Shown: positions 47,301-59,300 of the stretch, piece after piece
Layout of the letters: the number at the start of each line of letters is the position of its first letter
Position numbering within the stretch: the first letter of the stretch is position 1
DNA from: Colias croceus
Lineage: Eukaryota > Arthropoda > Insecta > Lepidoptera > Pieridae
Assembly (NCBI RefSeq): GCF_905220415.1
Contig: NC_059541.1
Location: 7,638,501-7,702,500, forward strand
Direction: 5' to 3'
Length of the DNA stretch: 64,000 nucleotides
Made by a program: the position numbers and the translations under genes
The notes under the pieces: generated by a model
Seen by the model: only the letters and a program-made list of their open reading frames with translations
Told to the model about the DNA's origin: nothing
Databases searched by the model: none

Positions 47301-50300
47301 GTTTTAGTGTAATAAAAGTTTTTTTTCCAAAAAATTGTACCTTCAACGTTGCTACTTTCTTTAAGCATTCATCAGGAATCCAATTGAAGTTCTTTTTAAT
47401 TTCATGAACGAGTCCATCCTCAACAAGTTCAGAACCACCAGTAAACAACTGCCAGAGCTAATAAAAATAGTGGAATAAAAAAAATAGTTTATATAATACT
47501 CAATGACAGAAGATGGTATTTAGCAGCTAGAAAGGAAAACTAATTTCTTGATAGAGATAATAATATGTATACAAATTGCAATGTAAAATGCTCACCTTGT
47601 CCGGGATTAATTCAACGAAAACTTGTCTTAACAGGTGTAAAACAATAATATATTTATCCTTCTTATGTAAACTCAGTAAAACTCTTTCTATAATTCTTCG
47701 AGCCAAATATTTTACAACATCAGTGCTGTTAATATTTTTAATATCCTAAAAATTATACCGTAAAATAATTGGACACGCATTAGAATTTTTCCAACGATTC
47801 TATATGGAATACGACAGGACAATATTAAACATAACATTATTAGAAATTATAAAATTGATCAAATCAACTTACCGGCACTCTTTTAACAGCTTCCACATAA
47901 ACATCTAACATAGTTTCCACGGGTATTGTAACGAGCGGTTTCTTATTAACCAATTCTTTAACAGCTAGAATTAAATGTGCCGCTTTTAAAGCGCTTTCTT
48001 CATACGCTTGACACGAAACTCTAAACTCTTCTTCTATCATTTGTGCTGATTTTAACGATTCTGATATAGTGACGCTAGTTTCACGAGTTTTGTTTAGAGA
48101 AGCAATAAGATTTGCGTCGTGTAAAATGTCGCTGTTCATGGACAGGTCCTTTAGAAGGTTCTCCTAAAAAGATATTGGCATAACATAAGTTTATAAATAT
48201 ATGTGTTTGTTTGTGTATGTTCAAGATTTATCAAAATTTACCTGTAGTTCGTGAAGCTGTTTTTGCAGTGTAGCTTTCTTTAGTTTAATCTCCTTTGTCT
48301 TTTCGTTCATTTCAGGGTTTTGCTTTTGCATGGTGTAATGTATCAGTTGATCTAAAATGGATATTGAAAAAAATCAATTTGACAATTTTATGATTGCGAA
48401 ATGAAAAATGAACCGATAGGTACTTTTACAATTTGTTGATTAATCATTGAGAAATGAAAAAGGTTTCTTTTATAAAATAACACGATCGATCAGAGAAACG
48501 AATCGACAAGACAAATGATATGCATCAGGTTCCATATCACATAAAGTTCGTGTAATACAAATACATTTCGTGCAATTCCTTCTATCCAAACCAGATCAAA
48601 TAATAAGATAATCTCACCAAGCAAAGCATGTAACCTCGCAGTAAAGTACAGCGGATTGACAACCGCCAGCACATACGACGGTAATGTCCTTGCCAAATGC
48701 GTGTCTCGTGTGACCAATAGTAACGAAGCAGATCGCGCCGCCCACCAACTTGCGTGTATGCTATCTACATCGTAAACAACTAGAGTACGGTTTAACCTGC
48801 AAATAATTGAAGTGGAATTAACTAGAATATATTTTGACCCAAAAGGATTTAATTTTTAATTCCTCCACTGCTTTGTGATGTTATAGATAAGAAGATAAGA
48901 AAGTCTATAACACTTGGCAATAAATCACACTTTTATAAAGGGATAATTACTCACAAAAAGTGGTTATGAATTTAGTATAATTTGTATAATAGCAGCTCTA
49001 CGTAACAGAACTATTTTGAAACTTTAAAAAAATGATAAAAATCTAATCACGGCTTGTATACTTACCTCAAGGCATATTGAACAGCAGTTTGTAACTTATC
49101 ACTGGTTTGCGAGACAAAATCACAAGCAGTTCCCGATAGAGTATTTCGTAACCAACAAATAGCATCCCCATCAGGATCTATAATTAACGGAGTCAATCCA
49201 CATTTACGTGTTTGTAATACCTGTAAGGTTAAATTATACTGTTCATTTGTATCAAGACCAATAGTTAATTGCGAGATTAATTCTTTAATCATTGCTTAAA
49301 CGTGATCATTTAAATTGAAAGTGACAAGTGCACATTACTAATGAATTAATTGAATCAATCTCAAATCATACAATTTTTATGAAATTGGATAGTAAAACAC
49401 ACACGCACTTTCAACCCGTAAAATACAAATAATATTTTTTTAAATCTACCTGGTCCACTAAAACTGCATTTTTAAGTGCAGTTTGATCAAGTGGCAGGCC
49501 GTCTGCCTCCCACTTCAATTGTTTTTCCGTATTGGACAGAAAATTGATTACTGAAAAGGATTCCTGCTCATATCCTATGAGTGCACTCCATTTTAAAATA
49601 TAATTTCTGTAAAGTTAAAGAGCAAATGAGATATTTAGGTTCATTATTATTGAAAACTACATTTATCAGAGAATATAAATATTTAAATGTATTACCTTGC
49701 TTGTGGTTCCGTCAAATCAGACAAATAGACTATGTATGCAGCGGCTAACAGGGACCTCTGATTTAATTCAGATATTTCATCTGATATATTCTTCAACTGC
49801 AACAAAATAATAAAAAAATGGTTGTCTGTAAAGTCGGTTTACTGACGATAGTTGAACGTGACAACGTCTTAAGATAACTGCGTTAAAAACAACCGACTTC
49901 AAAAACGGAAAAGTAATAAATTAAAAAGATTTGATATTATTAATTACTACATATTATTTAGATGTGCTATTTATTAAATAGGTTTGAAGTCGGTGCCAAA
50001 AACTAAGCACTTAGTATTAAGCCCGTGCACCGACATCTAACCTATTTAATAAATAGCACATCTAAATAATATGTAGTAATTAATAATATCAAATCTTTTT
50101 TATTTATTACTTTTCCGTTTTTGAAGTCGGTTGTTTTTAACGCAGTTATTTTTATTGTATTAAATTTGATTATTTCGTGTAGAGGTTGCCGCGGTCGGTT
50201 GCCGTGCTGCCGCACGAGCTAGAAGCAGTGCTGTGCCGCGCGGGCGCGCACGAGTGGCCGCCGCACGCGTGCCGCGCGATCGCCGCGCACATCTCGCAGG

Positions 50301-53300
50301 TACTGACTGACTGACTGACAGATGGTGTATATAGACACAACTAAATTTACTGACTGATGTGTAGACACAGCTTAAGCAAGGTTAATTGTGCCAAAAAGCT
50401 AAAATAAATGAGATTGACTTTTGAATTGACCGACTGTGTCTTAGTTACTGCCTTTAGTTGAACACAGCTGAACTGACAGACTGGCGTATAAACACAGCTG
50501 AACTGACAGACTGACGTATAGAAACAGCTGAACCGACAGACTCGCGTATAGCAACAGCTGAACCTACAGACTGGCTTATAGACACAGCTGTACAGAGAGA
50601 CTTGCGTATGGACACAACTGAACCGACAGACTGGCGTATAGACCCATCTGTACAGACAGACTTGCGTATGAACTGACAGACTGGCGTATGGACACAAATG
50701 AACCGACAGACTCGCGTATGGACACAACTGAACCGACAGACTGGCGTATGGGCACAAATGAACCGACAGACTTGCGTATGGACACAACTGAACCGACAGA
50801 CTCGCGTATAGACAGAAAGACTGGCGTATAGACACAGCTGAACCGACAGACTTGCGTATGAACACAGCTGAACCGACAGATTTGCGTATGGACATAGCTG
50901 AACCAATAGACTGGCTTATAGACACAGCTGTTCCGACAGACTGGCGTATGGGCACAACTGTACCGACATACTGGCGCATGGGCACAACTGTACCGACAGA
51001 CTGGCGTATGGACACAGCTGAACCGACAGACTTGCGTATGGACACAACTGAACCGACAGACTGGCGTATGGACTCATCTGAACCGACATACTGGAGTATG
51101 GGCACAGATGAACCGACATACTGACAGATGTACAGACATACGGGAGTATGGACACAGCTGAACCGACATACTGGAGTATGGGCACAGCTGAACCGACATA
51201 CTGGCTTATAGACACAGCTGTACCGACAGACTTGCGTATGGACACAAATGAACTGACAGACTCGCGTATGGACACAACTGAACCAACAGACTGGCGTATG
51301 GGCACATCTGAACCGACAGACTGGAATATGGACACCGCTGTTCCGACAGACTGGCGTATGGGCACAACTGTACCGACATACTGGCGCATGGGCACAACTG
51401 TACCGACAGACTGGCGTATGGACACAGCTGAACCGACAGACTTGCGTATGGACACAGCTGTACCGACAGACTGGCGTATGGACACATCTGAACCGACAGT
51501 CTTGCGAATGGACACAACTGAACCAACAGACTGGAGTATGGGCACAGCTGAACCGACAGACTGGCTTATAGACACAGCTGTACTGACAGACTGGCGTATA
51601 GACACAGCTGAACCGACATACTTGCGTATGGACACAGCTGAACCGACAAAGTATGGGCACAGCTTAACCGACAGACTGGCTTATAGATACAGCTGTACCG
51701 ACAGACTTGCGTACGGACACAACTGAACCGATGGACTTGTGTATGGACACAGCTGAACCGACATACTGCAGTATGGACACAGATGAACCGACATACTGAC
51801 ATCTGTACCGACATACGGGAGTATGGACACAGCTGAACCGACATACTGGAGTATGGGCACAGATGAACCAACATACTGACAGCTGTACCGACATACGGGA
51901 GTATGGACACAGCTGAACCGACATACTGGAGTATGGGCACAGCTGAACCGACATACTGCAGTATGGACACAGCTGAACCGACAAAGTATGGGCACAGCTT
52001 AACCGACAGACTGGCTTATAGATACAGCTGTACCGACAGACTTGCGTACGGACACAACTGAACCGATGGACTTGCGTATGGACACAGCTGAACCGACATA
52101 CTGCAGTATGGACACAGATGAACCAACATACTGACAGCTGTACCGACATACGGGAGTATGGACACAGCTGAACCGACATACTGGAGTATGGGCACAGCTG
52201 AACCGACATACTGCAGTATGGACACAGCTGAACCGACAAAGTATGGGCACAGCTTAACCGACAGACTGGCTTATAGATACAGCTGTACCGACAGACTTGC
52301 GTACGGACACAACTGAACCGATGGACTTGCGTATGGACACAGCTGAACCGACATACTGAAGTATGGACACAGATGAACCGACATACTGACAGCTGTACCG
52401 ACATACGGGAGTATGGACACAGCTGAACCGACATACTGGAGTATGGGCACAGCTGAACCGACATACTGCAGTATGGACACAGCTGTACCGACATACGGGA
52501 GTATGGACACAGCTGAACCGATAGACTGGCTTATAGACACAGCTGTACCGACAGACTTGCGTATGGACACAAATGAACTGACAGACTCGCGTATGGACAC
52601 AACTGAACCAACAGACTGGCGTATGGGCACATCTGAACCGACAGACTGGAATATGGACACCGCTGATCCGACAAAATGGTGTATAGACACAGTTGAACTG
52701 ACAGAATTGTTTTTAAACACAGCTACTCTGACAGTAGTCCGGTGGACCTGCAGCTGTACCCGTCGTACGCTATGGTCGTACCGTACCCGATCGACCTGGC
52801 GACCATACGGGCGCGGTTCGAGAATCTGGTGAGTTTTGCGAGTGGAAAGATAGGATATTAAACGAGTTTTTAAAAAACTATAGATAAATCTATCATTTAT
52901 CTATTCTCTCTAATACTTTTCCAGTTCTACCGTCGTCCAGCAGCAGCGCAATTCGACGCGCGATACTTAGCAAGCAACGCGGAGCAGTTCAACGAGCCGC
53001 ACACGCCGATCGTGCGGCAGGCGCGGCTCGTCACCGACCTGCTGCTCTCCAGCATCAGGTAGACCCTCGACACCAGGTAGCTAGCCAGCAACGCGGAGCA
53101 GTTCAACGAGCCGCACACGCCGATCGTGCGGCAGGCGCGGCTCGTCACCGACCTGCTGCTCTCCATCATCAGGTAGACCCTCGACACCAGGTAGCTAGCC
53201 AGCAACGCGGAGCAGTTCAACGAGCCACACACGCCGATCGTGCGGCAGGCGCGGCTCGTCACCGACCTGCTGCTCTCCAGCATCAGGTAGACCCTCGACA

Positions 53301-56300
53301 CCAGGTAGCTAGCCAGCAACGCGGAGCAGTTCAACGAGCCGCACACGCCGATCGTGCGGCAGGCGCGGCTCGTCACCGACCTGCTGCTCTCCATCATCAG
53401 GTAGACCCTCGACACCAGGTAGCTAGCCAGCAACGCGGAGCAGTTCAACGAGCCACACACGCCGATCGTGCGGCAGGCGCGGCTCGTCACCGACCTGCTG
53501 CTCTCCATCATCAGGTAGACCCTCGACACCAGGTAGACCAACCATGTGGGAACAGCTGAAGTAGAAATACGGGAAGACCGCATTCTAACACCGAAAAATT
53601 TTTTCAAATCGGACCAGTAGTTCCCGAGATTAGCGCGTTCATAATTCATATAAAGGCACAGCTGTAGCTCCATTCGATAGGTACGATTTCCGGGACCAGA
53701 CGAACGTGCAAGAAATGGAATCGGTAAAGGAAAAATTGTGGGGAATACGACATGTCAAAGAAACAAAAAGTTTTTATTGTACCTACTATTGTTATATTGG
53801 CAGCACCACAGGCAGCACGATAAAGTGTTTAAAATAAATAAATATTAAGTTCGATGACATGTCTCTGCTGCATGCTCGAACTTGGCCGATGCGCTGGTCA
53901 AAGCAAAATCAAACTTATTCACATTACATCAAGTCCTACTTCCATACTAATATTATAAATGCGAAAGTAACTCTGTCTGTCTGTCTGTTACTCAATCACG
54001 CCTTAACTACTGAACCAATTTGCATGAAATTTGGTATAGAGATATTTTGATATCCGAGAAAGGGCATAGGCTACTTTTTATCCCGGGACATAGGATAGGT
54101 TTTATCCCGGAAATCCCACGGGAACGGGAACTATGCGGGTTTTTCTTTGCCTGCGCGGGCGAAGCCGCGGGTGGAAAGCTAGTATATTATAAATGCGAAA
54201 GTTTGTGAGGTTGTGTGTGTGTGTGTGTGTACTCTTTCACGCAAATACTACTGAACCGATTACAATGAAATTAAGCACACATATAGAGGGTAACTTGGAT
54301 TAACACATAGGATATGTTTCATCCCGGAAAACCCACGGGAACGGGAACTATGCGGGTTTTTCTTTGAAAACGCGGGCGAAAGCTAGTTATTAAATAAATT
54401 CAACCTTTTTGGCATGTATTAAAGTCGAATTTACAATAATAACAATATAATTTTTTCAGCAATTGGCAGTCGATAGACGTGGTAAGCAAGTACCACGAGT
54501 TGGCTGCGTCCTACCATTCGTCTGATGATGAACCACTGCATGATAAGGTGAGCTTTTGGTGATGAGTTTTATTGTTAATGATAGATAAAAAGGAGGATAA
54601 GATTTAAAACAAGTCAATAACTGCGTTAAAAACAACCGACTTCAAACTTGCACTTGCAACATTTACAAATACAGACAAAAATGCTCATTAAAATAAAAAC
54701 TACTGGGCCTATCCGAATAAAATTTTTATGGGACCAATTCGACACCATCCCGCATCGAACAAAAAAAGAATCACGTAAATCGGTTCAGAAACCTCGGAGT
54801 AATCGGTGTACATACATAAAAATAAAAAAAAACATACCGGCCGAATTCATAACCTCCTCCTTTTTTTTTGAAGTCGGTTAAAAATACTGATGGAGCTTCT
54901 TTGTCGCTCGCACTTACATGGAACGCCTCAGAGCGAGGCGAGGTAACGCCGCATGAGTCATGTTTTTTCGTGCGTGCAGCCGGCTCTATCGAATTATAAG
55001 ACGCTGTCACGTTAAAAAAAAATACTAAACATCTATGTTTTTACAATTCTATTTTGCCCGAACTGACTATTATCGCATAAAATGTCTTACATCACTCTCC
55101 CAAGTGTCGTATTCATGAGCCAGTTGTGATAGTAGCCGTGTAGCATGCTGTATAGTAGTTGTGACGTTAGTTAACCGCAGCTCTAGAGTGGCTGCATCAC
55201 GCGTGTGTTGGCCGAGCTGTTCTTGGAGCGCTGATACACGTTCTTCTACTGATGTCATGCCGCTTGATAGCGCTTCTAGTTGGGCTTCCGCGCGCTGGAG
55301 GTTTCTGGAAGATTAGTTTAGTTTATTATTTGGATCGTAGAAATGAGTAGTGAGTATACCGTAATAGTGGTGAAAGTTTTGAACAATATTCAAGTAAGAT
55401 ATTCGTAAAAAATGTTTGAAAAAAATTATTTTGAATCAGATTATCGGATTTCGCTAAACTTGGACCTAAAATATTGTTTTAAATTTTCTCATATTACAAA
55501 TACAATCATTATTGTATCACATCGCTAACGGTACCTAGCAAACGTACAATTTTTTTTAGAAATTCAGACGTTTCTAAATAAAAAAATGTTTCATCCACCA
55601 TTTTTAAAATACTTAAGCATTTTTCCACATAGTAAATAATTAATTACTCTTACTTGTGCAAGTCCCGCTGGTGCGCCTGCAGCGGGCGCACACGCGCGAG
55701 CGCGGCCGCGTGCGCCAGGTTGGCGCGCACCCACGCGGCCAGCGGCGCGCACGCGGCACTGGCGCGCTTCGCCGTGGCCTGTTCGAACGACGCGCCCCGC
55801 CGCTCTAGCAGCCGCTCCACTGATTGCACCGCTTCCGGGCTTATTTGGCTCGCGTCTAGACATCTGGATACGCAAATATCGACTGGTGAATTCAATTATT
55901 TTAATATGAAATAAAATCCAAGCATCCAGCATTCAAATAGCAGTAATTGTTTAATTAACTTCCTTAATTCGACAAAGTCAGTATAAAAAGCTACAGAAAT
56001 TTCTGTTATAATAATTTTGAAATGGTATTAATTAATCCTGTGGTTTTTTTTTTATTAAAAACAGAGTGTCTGTCTACACACTTACCTTATATCCTCTTTA
56101 ACGCCGCGCTTGGACAGGAAGCTCTTCATGGAGTGCCACGAAGTATCGGCGATGCCCATAAGCCGTAAAACACCCTCTAGCACATCACGCACTACATCTG
56201 GCGGAGCTCGCAGCGAACGCACCTTAAAAAATATTTTAAACATAAACATTAAATATACATGTATAATTAAATTTTTAGAACCAAAGATCACACTCAAACT

Positions 56301-59300
56301 CTCACTGCAACTATAATATTTCTATAGAAATTTTCAAAATTATGAGGAAATAGAGTAAAGTAATTACTAATTATACATTTAGTATAAAAAATCCGTAATT
56401 CTTTACTAGAAATAATAATTATTTAGTGTTTGAAATTATGATAAATTGATTTTACCTCACTAAGAGATTCTGGCTTGATATCACCCACCGCAGCTCTAGC
56501 GGCTGCAATTACTGGTTCCACTGTTGCTAATTCTTCCTCTATTTCCTTTTTACTGAAATTCAAATTTGTTATTTCATAAACGAAACTGCCTATATTTATG
56601 ATTATTCAAATGCGTCTTTGCATGGAAATGAAAATATTCTTAAGCATTTATCTATTTATGTATTTCTATACTCACCGAATTTGTAGCTTTTCATTCTCCA
56701 GTTCAATATTCTTCTTCAACTGTTGCATTTCTTCGTGTTTATCGGTATTCGCTCGGACGGTAGCGCCGATTTGCTCTAATGCTTTATTTGCTTTCTCTCG
56801 CTTGTCTGATAGTTCAGCTTCTTGTTCTGCTGCTTCTGCCTGAAGAGTACTTACTTCGCTGCGAGCACGACGTAAAGCCTCTACACCCGACTATGTAACA
56901 AAAATGTTATATATTATAACACTCGTTTCCAATTTCATAAACAAAAGAATAAAATACAATAATGGTTTTAAATATAGTCTAAAGGAATGAACTAACCTGT
57001 AGCATACTCTGGCGTTGTATCAACGACGATTTCTTTCTCTTCACAATGTGGTAGAAAGATTTAATGAAATGTATATATCTGTAAGGACTTCTCATCCATT
57101 CTGACTCAAGAGTTTTGTATATACCAACAAATTCTTCCACAGGAATTGTACTTAAATCTTCTTTAGAATCAATGGCATCTTCCTTCATTAACCTTAAATA
57201 TTTAAGTTTGAATAATATTACTTTAATTAAATTATAATCTCAAATTAATTATAAAAACATGATACGGTAATAATATACAATATTCTAATCCGAAATTTTA
57301 TATATAAATAATGTGCTACATAAATATAATACTTTACCTCATGAATATGTGCAATGGTGCTAAGCCACACTAAGTGAATGTGCGTTAATATGGAATACCT
57401 CTTTATGACCAATATAGGCATCTCCTTTAGTGTCTCCTCTGACCATTGTTCAAGCCACGTCAATTGAGAAGTATTGTATAAAAATGGATATTTTTCCAAT
57501 AATTCTGATAAATTGTCCTGGTTTTTATCGAGGCAAATTAAAATACCGAGATTTTGTCGTATATCTAAAATAAAAGTATTAGTATTTTTTATCAAATATT
57601 AAACTTCCAAATACATAATATTATTAAAGAAGATTAAAAAGAATCGAATATAGATTGTAAAGAAACTTACTCATTAATGTCTGTTCAGCATTTTGTCCAA
57701 TAGCGGGCATAACGTTCGACGGCAGTGCGTGTATTGAGTGCGCGCGAATGAACGCTTCTATGATTGCCAAATTACTTGAATTTGCTGACCATTCGCTTAC
57801 AATTACTAGTGTGCGATTTCCTTCGCTTGCTGATGTCAAAGCCTGTGAATAATTTCAACGTTCCGATGATAAAAAAAAATCGAAAGTATGAAAGTTCAAC
57901 TTAGAAATTTGAAATATATTTATTTTTTTATTTTGGTAACGATGCTGGCGAAAAATTGTTTTTGACACCGTGTACCATATATATTATGTCTTATGTCTCT
58001 CTTCTAATTGTCCTTGACGTATCCTCGCCATCTTTAAAGTGAAATCCAAACAATACATACAGCTTTAAACTGCTGGGCAAAGTGCGTGGGTACTTCCACG
58101 TGCACGCAGTTAGCAGCGAGCGCTGCGCACACAGCACGGCCAGCTCCGTTTGCACCGGCGCCCGGCCCGCATACTGCTGTTACTATACCGCCATTTAACT
58201 GTGGAATTATTAATGTATGATTAAATAGGTTGCTCAAAAAATCTTTCTGCTAAATTTTAACTAAATGGTTGATTTATGGTAAAACCTGAAGAAAAGCTAA
58301 TGGAGTAATCGTACATTACATACTATTACCTAAACAGAAGTAAAAAAATAAAATTTATATGTTCGAGTTGTTATTCAGCTTGCTGAAGGTGACACTGAGG
58401 AAATATATAAAATGCCTTATTATTTAGTACTTATAAAATAATATTCTGAAATATCTTCTTACCGCTAGAGCTATAACAGGACACAGTATGGACAACTCCT
58501 TGCAAATTTCTATACCAGCGTCACCAAAAATTTTTTCATCGTCCGTCACTGAAAAGGTTTAATGTTACCAATAAAATGAAATAATCCTTAAATAGAAAAT
58601 TTCAATCACTGATATGAATGCAAATACAACGAGTGCTGTATAATATATTGCAATAATTTTATTTTCTACAAAAACGTTAGATTACTTACAGCACTGATTA
58701 ATTAGCATTTGTGTACTTTGATACCACATCGCATAATCTACAGTTTCCAAGTAAACACCGTCGCTACGTTGTATTGGTTTAAAATACATAATATTATTGT
58801 TCACTTTGAGGTACTTTCTAGCGATAGCATCGTATTGTTCTTTCTCATCATCAGTCACTAGTTGATTTCTGAATATTATATGCGCTTGCGCATTCAGAGC
58901 CTACGATAGAAAATAAAAAAATGTTGATTTTTATTAATAACAAAAATAATTAAAGGGTGAATACATATAAACACAAGTCATACCATTGTTACATCGTTAA
59001 TTGAGGCAGGATTATACCACCTTATATTTTCACACATCTTCTTGAAATGGGAAGAATTCCATGAGTAATGTGATCTTGTATCAAAAGTATCGATAATCTG
59101 TAAAGATTTGTTTAATACAGTTTATCGGGAATATTAAATGTACATGACATATAGGTAAGAAAAAAATAAAATATATGTATACCTCTCTTAGCATCGACAA
59201 AATATTTTGCGACAAGTTAGATATATCAGCATCCGAAATATTCTTATTTAAATTTTCGATTAAATAGTATTTTAAAAGCTCCAATAATTCCTCGTCGGAT

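Larger units (their letters stand above)
50183..54547 (+). pseudogene. BRWD/PHIP-type bromodomain gene fragment, antisense in a dynein intron
   Basis: Four exon-like pieces: 50183-50299 (VLPHELEAVLCRAGAHEWPP, then CRAIAAHISQ), about 52738-52828 (PVDLQLYPSYAMVVPYPIDL, ATIRARFENL), 52925-53058 (FYRRPAAAQFDARYLASNAE, FNEPHTPIVRQARLVTDLLL) and 54460-54547 (NWQSIDVVSKYHELAASYHS, SDDEPLHDK). They follow the first bromodomain of PHIP/BRWD proteins, which bind acetylated histones; VVPYPIDL-TIR and FNEP-IV are its landmarks. Pieces 2-4 have good GT-AG sites, agreeing phases and no stops. Pieces 1 and 2 do not agree in phase, and about 15 residues before PVDL are missing. The WD repeats and the second bromodomain are absent from the window. 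It is probably a captured or duplicated fragment; a functional remnant is not excluded. Confidence 0.65.

Noticed and set aside
50347..51660. 437-codon minus-strand ORF of cysteine-rich decapeptide repeats
   Set aside because: It is the 30-bp minisatellite read in one frame; the other frames on both strands are also open, so it is a by-product of the period.
52927..53673. 248-codon minus-strand ORF with five 38-residue repeats
   Set aside because: It is the antisense of the 114-bp tandem duplication; the biologically sensible reading is the bromodomain on the plus strand.
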